From: Phanerodontia chrysosporium
Lineage: Eukaryota > Basidiomycota > Agaricomycetes > Polyporales > Phanerochaetaceae
NCBI GenBank assembly: GCA_001910725.1
Contig: MJGA01000014.1
Span: 620,001-684,000, forward strand
DNA length: 64,000 bases
Direction of reading: 5' to 3'
Within the stretch, counting starts at the first letter, position 1. The number at the start of each line of letters is the position of its first letter. The translations under genes and the position numbers were made by a program. The notes below the pieces were generated by a model that ran no database searches, had not been told where the DNA came from, and worked only from the letters and a program-made list of their open reading frames with translations. Shown here one piece after another: positions 46,219 to 57,941 of this stretch.

Positions 46219-48962
46219 ATGTCAGCAAACGATCCACCAAACGCGGATGGACCGCAACCCTCCGGCTCCCAGCAGCAAGACCCATCCCTAGACTGGGACG
46301 GGGACAAGATGTGCGTTCGCACTGAGTGCCGCAATGCGATAGAGTTTATGCTCAATGTCTCCTAGGTTCAACATATACATCCATGACTACTGCGAGAAGC
46401 GAGGGTTTACAAAGACAGCTGACGCGCTGAGAGAAGAGGCAGGAGTGGAGAAAGACGGCGGTCCCCCGATTAACGCGAAACAGGGTCTATTATTCGAGTG
46501 AGTGTGCTCTCTCTCTACATGGTCAACCCTTACCGTCGTTCGCAGGTGGTGGAGCGTGTTCTGGGTACTCTTCGGTGCGAAAAGCAGCGGACAGGGGCCA
46601 GAGGATGCACTTCTGTATACGCAGGTGCGTGCTCCCCTTCATGAACCGTCTGTTTATTCCTTCATAGAGCCCCGTAGTACCAAACACAAAAGGCTGCAGC
46701 AAATCGCGAAGGACAATCCATACCAGGTCCCCCGCCTCATGCACGCCCTCCGGTCAGCTAGCCATGCCACCACGGCAACTAAATGGTATCCCAAGACCGC
46801 CTGGTCAGGGCGGTCCCCCCATGGTCAATGGGGTCCCTCCGGGAAGCGCCATGCCAGGCCAAGGTCCCCAGATGCCCAATGGCATGCACAACGCGTATCC
46901 CGTGCAGATGCCTCCGTCGAATGGCGTCTCTGCTAACGTTCCCGGCGCGCCTCCACCTAACGGCCCTGCGATGGGCACACCGGCACAGCAACCCATGGTC
47001 CCAGGTCAACGCCCAGGTATGGCGCCCCAGCGTGGGCCGAATGGACAGCCGTTCCGATCTCCTACCATGGCGCCGTCGCCTCAGAACCCAGCCATGCCGC
47101 AACCAGGGCAGCAGCCGAACCCGATGGCAGGACCTTCCGGGCCGCAAGCATTGAACCGCGGACCTATTCCTATGGGGCCTCACGGCGGGCAGCCAGGGAT
47201 GCCTGGCGGACAAATGGCGGCTGGGCAAGCTATGGCCCAGCACCACTTCGCACAACTTGGATCACACAGCCAGCCCAACTCTCCTGCTGCATCAGGCATG
47301 ACCGCTCCGAGCCCTTCCATGCCTGCCCGTCAAATACGACCTGGACCAAGCATGACACAGCCGGAAGCTATGAGGCAATTCCAGGATGCGGCGGTGACCA
47401 TAGGCACGGAACTGATGAAGCTCGACCAGCAAAAGCTTCACGAACTGAAGGTTGAGGCTGGTATACCAAACAAGGATATGCCTTCGTTTACATTTGACGA
47501 CAAAGTGCGCTTGATTCGTGCCCTACTGAATAAGTGGTTAATATCTTATTTCTAGCGACGGATGTATGAGTCTGCTCTCAGACGCAATTGGCTACAACCA
47601 CTACCGAAGAATGCAGGTCCACCGGGGGCGATGGCAATTCCTTCTGGAATGCCTTCACAAATGCAGCCTCCGAACCAACGCGGACCATTAAGCCAACCAC
47701 CACTGACTGCTCAAGGCCAGCTCAGTCGCCCGCCGAAGAGGAGTAGCACCTCCCCAGACGAGAATGTGAGTACATGCAGTCGTTTCATGAATTAGTCGCT
47801 GATTGTCGGATGTAGGGCGAGCAGTCCCAATCCAATGACTCTTCACCACCGGCTAACAAGCGACCGCGGAAGTCGCCCGACCACCAGCAACCCCCCATGA
47901 CACCTATGATGCCGATTACACCGCAGGGAGGAATGCCTGGACAACCGCCACATGGCCCACCAAGTGGCATGATGCCCCGGCAGGGAATGGCGCAAGTCCC
48001 ATTTGCGAGCATGCCCATGAGTAACCAGCCCCCGATGAACATGCCGGTGGGTCCTGTCGGGACGCCGCACTTGAACAGCCATCAACTGCTTACACCGCAG
48101 ATGCAGCAGGTACGTACTCGCGTTACGACGTGTATGTATCGCTCATCGTTCGTTGACATTGTTAGCGCTCCCCGCAGTATCGCAACACGATGCACCAGCT
48201 GCACAAGAGCGGTATGTCTCAGGGGCCTTTCAACAACAGCGTCGGTCCTGGGCCAAACGCATCATCGCCCGCAACATCCGGTGACTCGCCGTACAATCCT
48301 GATCAGCAGCAGCAGTCGCGACCGGGCACGACGCAGTTCAATATGCCGGCTGTACCGCAGAACAGACCGCCTATGATGGTTCAGAACAAGATGATGCCTC
48401 CGCCCTCGCCAAGCGTCGCAGCGAAGAACGCAGGAAGTGCTCCGCAGGGTCCTGGTGGTCCAGGCGACAAGAACGGAGACGCAAGCGGGATGAACCATTC
48501 GCCTCGCAACGCCCCACCTGCGCCAGGACAGCAGGGCCAGCAAGGCCAGCAGCAAGGTCCGCCAGGACAGGGGGGCAGCCGAATCAGCAGGGCCAGACAG
48601 GCCAACCAGGTGGCGCTTCACAGCAGGGACAGCAGCAGCAACAGCAACAGCAGCAGCAGGGCCCGATGAACCCGCTCACGGGCGCGAACACCGCGCCGCC
48701 GACGCCGGGGGGCGCCAACGGCCCGGGGTCGAACATGCTGAACCAGAACACGGCGCCGTCCAGCCAAGCCCCACAGCAGCAGCCGCTGCAGATGCCGTCG
48801 GCGCAGGACATGTTCAGCACGGACCTCATGGGCACAGGCTTCGGCGAGTTCAATCTCGATGCGTCGATGTTCGGCCCCGGCGATAGCATGCTCGCGAACC
48901 TCGACTTCACGACGACGGACATCGACTGGGGATTCGACGCGGGAATGGGCGACAAGATGTGA
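46219..48962 (+). CDS. LisH/LUFS-domain transcriptional regulator (Flo8/SSDP-like), one frameshift
   Basis: Start MSANDPPNADGPQPSGSQQQ. After an intron, FNIYIHDYCEKRGFTKTADA is a LisH helix pair, and the extended motif (GLLFEWWSVFWVLFGAKSSG) is the LUFS block shared by Flo8, LEUNIG and single-stranded-DNA-binding (SSDP) regulators. The remainder is very rich in Pro, Gln, Met and Gly, with a conserved helix (KLHELKVEAGIPNKDMPSFT), a basic patch PPANKRPRKSPDHQ and an acidic end (MFSTDLMGTGFGEFNLDASM ... DIDWGFDAGMGDKM) that looks like an activation domain. Flo8-type proteins act downstream of PKA in filamentation; in mushrooms the role is not established. One G is missing in the poly-G run 48570-48575: seven G would join the GPPGQGG frame to QPNQQGQTGQ and the C-terminal frame. 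Confidence 0.8.
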
Positions 48963-49563
48963 AGCTGCCGTCGCGCGCGGGCTGCGGCGCGGCGGTGCGT
49001 GGAGGCTGGAGGCGTGCGCGCGTGTGCGTACGCGTGTGTGCTGTTGCTGCTGCTGTGTGCTGTAGGATTTTATTTGGATCCGGACATGGGTTATTTGTGG
49101 CTGGAATGTGGCCCTTCTTCTGTTCGTCCCCGCTCCACACCGACCCCGAGCCCGTTGTAATTCCTTGGTTTGCTAGGTATTTATCGCAAAAGCCTGCTCG
49201 CCGGGGCGTCGTCTCCGTCTATTGTTCAACCCCGTCATCTTTCACTGTAGATATTTTGCGTCCCCTTTCTCACCCCCCTACCCTCATAGTTGCTAGTTGC
49301 TAGTTGCTGTTCTGCTGCTGTCTCTTTACTGTTAACGTACTTGTTTTCATTTGTGGTCGCCTGACAAGTGTCTCTTCTAGTGTACTTCTGGATGGATCTT
49401 TTTCTCTCAATCTCATCGACTTTTCTTGTGTGCGGAGGCGTGCAAGCTGGACTTTTCCCGAGATCGCGAGACAAAGGCTGTAGTCGACTAGTACAACGTG
49501 TCGCTCATGAACCAGGGAATGCGTCCTGAACTTCGTTGTCTCTTTCTGTCCGTAACCAAAAAC
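48963..49563. other. Intergenic between convergent genes
   Basis: 3' regions of the LisH gene and the ADIP gene. A short tandem TAGTTGC repeat (three copies) lies near 49290-49310. Nothing else. Confidence 0.5.
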
Positions 49564-52500
49564 TTAAACTATTATACAGATATACACTTGGCTGAACTCA
49601 ACCTCTCCAGGCAGGCAATGACGGCGCGGCTTCCGAGCTGTCAATAGGCACCCTCCTTGCTCCCCACGTACCTTCCCCTTCAACTTCACGCCTCCCTTGG
49701 GCGCAGGCTCCAGGTCCTCGAGTTCGAGCGGCGGGACGGTCGCGGGAGCCGTGCTCTTAGTCGCAGCGGGTTTCGCAGCTGTCGTGCGCGTCGACGCCCG
49801 CGTCTTCTTGACACCGCCGCCGATGACTGTCGACCGTTTGCTGCTCTCGCCCTCCGCCGAGCTGCCAGAGCGTGTCCGTGCGCGTGATAGCGCCTTCGCA
49901 CGCGTCCGCGGGCTCCGCCGCGCGTTCTCTTTCTCCTTGGGCAGCAGCCCCCGCGGCGACGCGGCCTTCGCCCTCGACTTCGCCTTCGGGTCCATGGCGA
50001 CGGCTCGGCCTGCAGCCGACTTAGCAGCCGCCTTTGCGACGTGCGTGGCACGCTCCTTGCCCGTCGCCTTGCCGCGGATGAGCACCTCTACTTCTTCCGC
50101 ATCGCTCTCCTCGATCTCGTCGTCCGACTCCGCTCCGCCGTCCAGCTCCTGCACGAGACTCAGTCGTGTGCTGCGCCGGCGCACTGGCGTCGGCGAGACT
50201 GGCTCGCGTCCGTCCTCATCGCCAGAGTCGACGTCCATGCCGTCCTCAGACTCCTCACGCACCGCTCCAAGCTTCGGGATCGGTGGCTCTTCGGGCGAGT
50301 CTGCGAGCATGAGAATCCGGCTGAGCGGACTCGGTTTCACAGGCGAATAGGCGTGCTTCATGTGTGGCGCAAGTGGACGGCCAGTGCCGTTGGGTGGGAA
50401 TATACGCCGCGAAGGCGTTTGCGGGACGGAAGGGATGGTAGGAGCAGTTGGGCCGGATGACTGGCTCGGCGCAGGAGGTGCAATGTTAGTAGCGGCGGAA
50501 TTCGTGATGGCGGAGCCTGCAGGAGCAGGAGCAGGTTGAGAGGTGGTCGTTGCAGGAGCAGGAGCGGAGGGTAGCGGAGGGTCTACAAAAGGGTTGTCGT
50601 TGTTCGTCGTCGAGAATCCTGGTTTGGCTGGTATTTGCATTGAGGGGAGTCGGGATGCAGGTGATGGGGGCGGGAGAACGAAGGCAGGGAGTGCCGGGGG
50701 CTTCGGAGATGGAGGGACCTCGACATCGAACGGTTTACTGGCAGGCTTTTGCGCTGCAGCCGTACTGGGTGGTTTGGATGCTGTTGCTTCTCGTTCCTTA
50801 CCCTTGCCCTTCGTTGTAGCGGTCTTTGCATTGCTCGTGGCAACCTTGCCCTTTGTCCTTGGCTTTGGCGAGCTCGCTGCTATGACACCCGAGTTGAAAC
50901 CTCGCACGGACACCGAGACACCACCTTTCTTCAGAGGCTCAGTCTTGACTTTCTTCGCCTTCGAACCGTCCTCTGGTGATGCAGTATCGGAGGCTTTGCG
51001 CTTCTTCCCGCCAGGGCGTAAAGGTGACGTAGGTTTAGGCTTGCGGGGCGAGCGTCTGACAGGTGCAGGCTCAGGCGTGGCAGGACGCGTGACATGCTCG
51101 TCGACGCAGGAGACGGCAGGAGATGGCGGGGGCAGATGTGCAAAGACGTCGTCGTCTTGCGACTTGGATGGGGCAGGTACATGCTCAGGGTCTGCTTCGG
51201 GCTGCGGACGGAAGAGGCTGTCGAGGGCGTGCTTGGAAGATGACGCGACGGCGTTCGGAGGCGGTCGTTTTGGAGGCTGTTTCTTGGCCTGCGCTGGGGC
51301 CTTCGATTGTGCAGGCACAGTTTGCTGTATCGGCTCGATATCGACGTCTATTGGCGTTGGCGCGACGGCGAGAGAGGGAGCCGGTTCTGGTTGCGAGCCA
51401 TAGATGGAAAACGGCCGCTTCATTGCCTCAACTTGCTTCGAAAGATCTGTGAGCTGAATCTGCGCCGCGTATGTCGATGCCTGTGTCCGCGCTTGCTCTG
51501 CGTACGGGTATTCAGTCCCGAGGGGCTGTCGCTAAGAGTCGGATTAGACGTACCGAGTTCGCTTTTGAGCTTATCGATCTCTCCTGCCAGCTTCTTCACC
51601 TCAGCCTCATGCCGAACTCGTTCTTGCTCACGTTCCCTATCCTTGGCGCTTAGTTGCCTACCAAGCAAACTCGCCCCGTTGGTTTCGGTGGATTCAATGG
51701 CATCAACTGCAGTCTTCCTGCTAGCAGCCAGTACTGTTGCGGTAAGACCTCCATCAGTTGTGATCCGACCTTCAGGGTCAGCCAAACTGTGCAATGAGTC
51801 GCGAAGTGAAGCTAGCAGGGTGTTGACGGTAGATGAAGCCGTGCCGGGGATTGGCGGAGAGAGAGGGAAAAGGGAGATAGAAGTGAGCACTTCGGGCTAT
51901 CCATTTGAACTATCGATGAGAACGGAACTCATAGAAAGGTTGGGCGCAATCTCACCTCGGTAACCTCGATGTCTTGGCCCTCCGCCTTGATGCTTAACAA
52001 GTCCGCCACGGCACAGCGTGCCTGAAACTCGACGCTCTGCACCTCGTTAGCGAGACGTAAGAGGATTGCTTTCAGTGCCCTATTCTCTTCTGCGAGCTCT
52101 TGCCGATGGCGCATGGACTCTTCGAGCGTAACCTCGAGGAAGTCGCCTGTTCCCTGTCCTGGCGGCACTGAGCTGGAGGAGTTGAGGGGAATGGGACCCA
52201 GTGTTGTAGGTCCCCCGTAGTGGCTGACAGCATTGTCGTTCGCATACCGGATGCCGGCGACTCGAGTGACATACTGGTGCTCAGAAAGCTTGGTCACTTT
52301 CTCCAAAAGTTTGTCTTTCTCCTTCTCAAGCTTCTTCAGCTCGGCTTGGTGCGCGGCGCGTACCGACTGAAGGGCAGTGCGAGTGCGCTGCAGCTCGGCT
52401 TGGGACGACTTGAGCGAGGCGGTCGTGGTAGTCAGGGTCCGAGCCGTCGAGCTGACGTAGTAAATTGTGTCACAGGAGCAGCAGAAACGCTGACATATGG

Positions 52501-52979
52501 AACGTACGCCAGACGGGCTTTGTGAACGTTCATCTCACGTTCTGCATTTGCTGCCTTCTCTGTTGCCGTCCGATACATCGATTGCAGTCGTTCATGGTCG
52601 TATGATAATGTTCGTATCTTGGTCGAGAGTTCTTCTGTACGATTCATGTCTTCCTACGAATTGAACAAGTATCATATGTCCTGATTTTTGGGGCTAGCGT
52701 TCAGGGAGTAAAACACACCATTCGCTGACCAAGCATCGCCACCAGACACTTCAAGACTTTCTCAGCGTCCTCTTTGCTCGTCCCCTCCAGTGACAGACCA
52801 GGCTGGTAGGTAAAACCATGCGCTAGAAGCTGAGAATTCACGTATTGCAGCGTCGCAATGTTGTTCTCCTCGCTGGATTCAGTCGACGACTCCTCTTCAT
52901 AGTTTCCAGGAAGTTTCAGCGAGGGTAAGGACGGAGACCCTAGGGTCTCGAGAGCCCAATGCACCAGTTTCTTCGCCAT
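49564..52979 (-). CDS. ADIP-domain coiled-coil protein with long disordered tail
   Basis: Start MAKKLVHWALETLGSPSLPS. The conserved ADIP (afadin- and alpha-actinin-binding) segment is IATLQYVNSQLLAHGFTYQP, SKEDAEKVLKCLVAMLGQRM, EDMNRTEELSTKIRTLSYDH, then ASTARTLTTTTASLKSSQAE and a long coiled coil (ELKKLEKEKDKLLEKVTKLS; ENRALKAILLRLANEVQSVE). A further coiled-coil exon (REREQERVRHEAEVKKLAGE) leads into about 600 residues of Pro/Ala/Ser/Lys disorder (MKRPFSIYGSQPEP onwards) with basic and acidic patches. Metazoan ADIP/SSX2IP works at centrosomes and adherens junctions; fungal members are uncharacterised, but a role at spindle poles or microtubules would fit. The exact 3' end is uncertain because a GTACGT donor near the end could add a last short exon. 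No frameshift is needed. Confidence 0.7.
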
Positions 52980-54667
52980 CGCGACTTGAAGGCGAAGAAA
53001 GGGTGTGGGCGAGGTATGTCAGTCGAGTATACGTGCTGGTCGCGGTCCAACGCCAACCGCGTCGAATCATGTGATCATCTGAAAACCTAACCACAGAGTC
53101 CCGGAGCGTGGTTAGGGTTACAGCACCACGCCACATAGGGTTTACTGGCGTCTGCAGTGTTTCTTCCTGCAACCACATCCTCCGAGGCGGAGAACGAAAG
53201 GGCGGCACACGTCGTACAGTACGTACAACGATAGTGAAACTTAGATTAACGTTACAGGTCCCTCGAAGCACAGCGTTGAATGGCGACTTCATCCGGCAGT
53301 TCGTCAATGTCCCGAAGCCGTGCCCACCTTGAATCGTTACCGCATGCTATGGTAGACAAACTGCGCTAACCTCCTTGCGGAAGTACGATTACCTCGCCTT
53401 AAGCCCGTAAATGCGACAGTGTCCTCATGTCCTGAAACAATGTCACTGGCCCTCCCGCTCCGCCAGGTCGGTAGTCGCATGCCGGCGGCCGTCTTCACGA
53501 AATATAGCCGACTGAATCGCCCCCTACTGCACGACCTTCAGGCAGCAGGTGAGCCTTACTGCTTATGACTATACCCTACCGGAGCTATAGACAATGGCTC
53601 GTCACTTGACGCTACCAATCCCGACTTTGGCTGCGCGTGGATGCGTGCGGGTCTACACGTTGAAGAAGGTGTGTTGTGTTGGCGCATCAAAACAGTGGCA
53701 GCTACTGTGGACGATGCATGAGGCGAGCGTTACGAGTGGCCTGCTCTTCTTGCCACCGATGCGGAATTATGCTGGTTCATGGAGCGCCGCCTCAACAGAC
53801 CAGTACCCTTTCGCCCCTCACATGCGTGCCATCAGGATGGACATGCAGTAACATTCACGTGGCCATCGGACAAGTCTAGATGGAGGCGTCTTCCGGCTGC
53901 CCCTTTCTCTTCTACATGCATCTCTCACGCGACATTATTCCCGGTCCTTCTCTGTGCATGAATGAATAGTCTGGACTGGCCGGCGCTGGCTTCTTCCCCA
54001 GACAGAGCAATCATGAACATGAGTAGAGCAGCTTCTCGCTAACTCTGTGTAAATCTTTCAGGTTGCGCCCGAAATGGCGCGTAGTAAGTGTCGGGCATTC
54101 ATCGAATATGCTTCAACGCTGCCGTTTTGGTGCGCCGCCACTGAGTACGCTGCTGAAGGCCGATCTGCCGACACGCCGCCCGTGGAGAACACGCTTTTAC
54201 ATGCTCCATTAGGTGAGTCTCTACGGAATTGGACGTTGAACTGAAGGAACCCAAAATCTTGCACAGGGCACGATTCACGCAATTAGGGCATCGCCTTTAG
54301 GTACCGAGGCCTCAAAGACGAGATGGCTGGTCGGCCAATCTGGTGGTTCTCGTGCTATGAAGTAGGCGAACGGGCCGTAAAGTTTTCTCTGCATATGGGG
54401 CTATCTTCAGTCAGTTCGCCTGTCGAACTCGCTTGTTGTACAGCGCAATCTCCGTGACAGCTAGGTCAGTCTGGGTGTCATTGCGCGTAGCGAACTTGTC
54501 GGTTACCAAGTCTGTTCAGCTCCTGCACTCACCTACGCCCGCAAGCCGCTATGCTCACTCGTGCCTCGAGTCTCTGCTTGCGGTCACCGACCGCCATGGG
54601 CTGTCGGGCTACTTAAGGGCCTCGCTCGTCTTGCAGAGCATTCATCACCCCCTCGACACATCTACTC
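52980..54667. other. Intergenic between divergent genes
   Basis: The left part is the ADIP promoter with a telomere-motif palindrome (53086-53120). Possible small ORFs at 53441 (MSLALPLRQVGSRMPAAVFT) and 53594 are unrecognised. Confidence 0.45.
53086..53120. promoter_or_regulatory. Palindrome of TTAGG-type motifs
   Basis: CCTAACCAC (53086-53094) and GTGGTTAGG (53108-53116) form inverted arms 13 nt apart, and the right arm extends into GTTAGGGTTA (53111-53120). It sits 107-141 bp before the ADIP start codon. A dimeric Myb-type (Tbf1/Teb1-like) binding site is inference. Confidence 0.4.
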
Positions 54668-55776
54668 ATGCCTTACTCCAGCCAAGACGAGTCCGCCGAC
54701 AGCAACCATCCTATTTATAAGCGTCCGCGAAGGCGAGCGTGGCACCGCCAGTTCTTTCACGATCACCCTGGGTACCAAAATGGCGATCCAGATGCCTTTG
54801 CGGGCAGAGGGGCTACCCATGACAAGGTCAAGGTGTGGTGCAAGCGCTGCTTTGCTCAACGTCTTGCCTACGAACGAGCGCGTGTCACCCGTGAAGGGGA
54901 ACCAGAGCCGGACGAAGCCGCGATCATAGACTACAGTAAGCAGCCAAACTCTCTTCTCCATGAATCTCTCGCTGATGCGCAACAGTGTGGCGTCTTCCGT
55001 TGCCAGAGGCGGGTTGGATACAAGGCCGCCCGGCGAACTGCCTCGTTCATCTCCGCGACTGCGAACTGCAGGACAGTCACGTCCGCCAGGAGGCGGGCGC
55101 ACGGCACGGCACCCGCGCTCGGCGACGGAGCCAGAGGCCGGACGGCGTGAGCCCTGTCGGGAGAGTCGGCCATCAAGGACACCGCCGCAGGTCCCCTGAC
55201 GCCGCATCGAGGCAGCAGGCGGGCGCGGAGCCGGAAGCTTCGCAATTGGCAACCTACGAGGATCCGCACCAGCCTCCTCTTCCACCTGTGCCCCCCTCAT
55301 TTGTCCCGGCTTCCCCTCCGCACGCGTACAACACGTTGGAGTATGCATCGCCTCCAACGTATCTGACAGCACCCATGGGTTCCCAGGCCTGGCAGTCCGC
55401 CTGGGACCAGGGAATGGCGGTTGATCCGGCTGCGTACCCTACCAACACTGCGCAAGGAGAAGCCAGCTATCCCTCTGAAGCCGCCTCCTCCCAGGCGACC
55501 GAACCGATGTACCCGGAAGGCACGCTGTTGGTGCAGCCCCAGTATGATCATCAAGCCGTACGTAATCCTTACTAACATCGTTGTGCGACTTGCATGCTTA
55601 TACTTTCTTTGTCGCAGACCTGGGGCACAGCACCTTACCAATCGGGACCGGATCCGAATCAGCAGGCCCCGGAGGACTTGGATGGAGGCACTGTATGGGT
55701 TGACCAGCATGGTTACGTATGGAGTAGCACCCGTGACACCTACAACACTGAGCAGGGTGGTATGTCGGGCGCCTAG
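54668..55776 (+). CDS. Uncharacterised zinc-finger-like protein (BED-type candidate)
   Basis: Three exons. Exon 1 starts MPYSSQDESADSNHPIYKRP and contains VKVWCKRCFAQRLAYERARV, a WCxxC knuckle. An intron (GTAAGC...CCAG) joins it to KAGWIQGRPANCLVHLRDCE, whose C-x3-H-x3-C pattern could complete a zinc site with the first pair. The following RRRSQRPDG stretch is basic. The C-terminal half is Pro/Tyr/Gln/Ser-rich (PPVPPSFVPASPPHAYNTLE) and ends, after another intron, GYVWSSTRDTYNTEQGGMSG. Relatives with this WCKRCF...HLRDC pattern are frequent in Agaricomycetes, often in many copies, and may derive from transposase BED fingers; that is memory-based. Probably nuclear, with an activation-like tail. 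Confidence 0.6.
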
Positions 55777-56252
55777 GTCATCGCATGTCGGTGTGCGGGC
55801 GCACTCAACACAGCTCGCACCCAATTGCCCTTGGCACCGAAGTATCACCCCTGACTCCATCATTACCATGTCTTGACACACGGGCCTTGCTACAACGGGA
55901 TTCGGTAGGCAGTATATATTATTCACCAGCTATTTATGCGTAGATAGGGCCAATATCATCACAGTTATTTATTTATATGATCTGTGATAACACAGGTGAG
56001 ACATAGAAGCTGTTAATATAGCCTTCTACGTCCAAGATCTCCTGTCATTTCCTTCGGTGTAGCGGAGACTGGGCGAAGCGGACTCGGAAGCTCGGAACGG
56101 AAGCGTGTTATCTTTATCTCGTTCTGATCCGTTGATGGGATCTAATCTTTTCGTGCCGGACGCTCGCAAAGCGCCGGCTTCGGTTTTTCGAAAGTTGGTC
56201 CTTTCCGTCCACCGTCCCGCGCTCATCCTTCACCGTCATTCACGCTCTCGAG
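55777..56252. other. Intergenic, tandem (plus/plus)
   Basis: Terminator region of the previous gene and promoter of the mitochondrial carrier; AT-rich at 55.91-56.03 kb. No gene. Confidence 0.5.
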
Positions 56253-57428
56253 ATGGCAGACACAGCACCACAGCCAGTTGCGGGACCGTCCAAGCCAAGC
56301 TTGCTCCCCGCCAAGTCATGGCAGCACTTCGTCGCAGGCGGGTGAGTAGCGTGTGCTTAATGAACGTGCTTCACGGCCGCTAAACTTTACGTCGTAGGGT
56401 GGGCGGTATGTGCGGTGCTATCGTCACGAGCCCGTTTGACGTTGTCAAAACACGTCTGCAGTCTGACCTGTTTCGCGAGAAGCATGCGACGGTGAACCTT
56501 GCGGGTGCGGGCAACGGAACGGTGGTCATCCCGAGACGAGCGAACTTGCTCTGGCACTTCGTCGAGACCGGACACATTCTCAAGTGCGTAGCCAGTCGTA
56601 TAACATTCTCATGTGCTCATAACACTATCTCAACAGAGATATCTATCAGAAGGAGTCGCCAAGAGCATTGTTCAAAGGTCTCGGCCCAACACTTGTCGGT
56701 GTGATCCCGGCGAGGTCAATAAACTTCTTCACGTACGGAAACGGCAAGCAAATCATTGCGAACAAGTTCAACGATGGTCAGGAAGCAACTTGGGTTCACC
56801 TCTGCGCTGCTGCCTGCGCAGGCGTTGCGACAGGCACCGCGACCAACCCGATCTGGGTCGTGAAGACCCGCCTGCAGCTCGCGGCAGACGACCGTAACAA
56901 CGCCCAAATACGCAATAAGAGTTTCTTTGGAGGGTCATGGGACATGATCAAGAAGATTATGCGCGAGGAGGGCGTGCGCGGCTTCTACAAGGGCCTGAGC
57001 GCGAGCTATCTGGGCGTGACCGAGGGCACGATCCAGTGGGTGCTCTACGAGCGGTTGAAGAAGCTGACGCAGAACATCGAGGGCAAGGGTGGCTTCGCAG
57101 AGTGGGCTGGTCTCCTCGGCAGTGCAGGCACAGCGAAGTGTGTCGCCAGCTTGATAACATATCCACATGAGGTGCGTTCGCCGCGGGGCTGACCAAAGAC
57201 GTCTTACTCACGTGCTGCGCACAGGTTATCCGTACACGACTACGACAACCCCTGGTAGACGGCAAAGTCAAATACACCGGCCTTGTACAGACATTGCGGC
57301 TTGTCATTCGTGAAGAGGGTGCAAAGTCATTATACGGCGGTCTCAGCGCACATCTCATGCGCGTCATCCCGAACGCTGCTGTAATGTTCTTCATCTACGA
57401 AGCCGTCCTCCGCTGGGAGACCAAGTAG
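56253..57428 (+). CDS. RIM2: Mitochondrial pyrimidine nucleotide carrier (Rim2 type)
   Basis: Start MADTAPQPVAGPSKPSLLPA. Four exons give three Mito_carr repeats with the signatures SPFDVVKTRLQSD, NPIWVVKTRLQLA and YPHEVIRTRLRQP. The Trp in the second signature (PIWVVK) is typical of Rim2/SLC25A33-36 and FAD/folate carriers and sets it apart from most other members. Also present are the conserved FKGLGPTLVGVIPARSINFF, GFYKGLSASYLGVTEGTIQW and LYGGLSAHLMRVIPNAAVMF loops. The chain ends EAVLRWETK. The protein lies in the inner membrane and exchanges pyrimidine nucleotides (and possibly iron) for mtDNA and RNA synthesis. About 345 residues. All splice sites keep frame and no indel is needed. Confidence 0.88.
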
Positions 57429-57941
57429 ACACGGTCAAACGTCTTCATTGTTGTCTCCAACCGCCGCCATCTCGGTCTCTTCTGGCGCTCGCCCTTGGCT
57501 ATCCTGGACAGTCGGAAGTTCACTCTGGCTCTGTATCATCCTATGTTCCTATAATGCCTAGATGCTTCTCGCCCGCCGCTCTCAATAATCGCACACGACC
57601 AACCCCACCCCGCTCCATTCGCTGCTGAAAAGTATCCCTGCATGCACTCTATACCACCTGTAATATTATTTGCTTGGTAGATAAGTCGATGTTATGATTG
57701 CACGATGCAGTGTGCACTTTGTCTGACAACGAGCAAGGGGTTCGGCTGCTTCGACACCGTACTCGCCAACAACGCGGCCTAATCTGAGGTGCGAACACCT
57801 AATGCTATCCGTTCATTGAACCACCCCCAGGGTGACAGCACCCTGTAAGCATGCCATGTTTGCTGAGAATTCCTTCACGTTTGCAAGTAGAGTAGTACAA
57901 TATTATTCCTATCCTCGATCCGAAGTCTGTCCGTCGCACAT
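57429..57941. other. Intergenic between convergent genes
   Basis: 3' regions of the carrier and of ARP2. No gene. Confidence 0.5.

Noticed and set aside
46620..46765. Apparent frame switch at the second LisH-gene exon
   Set aside because: A standard intron (GTGCGT...TTCATAG) ending before AGCCCCGTAG leaves the following Pro-rich frame open without any indel.
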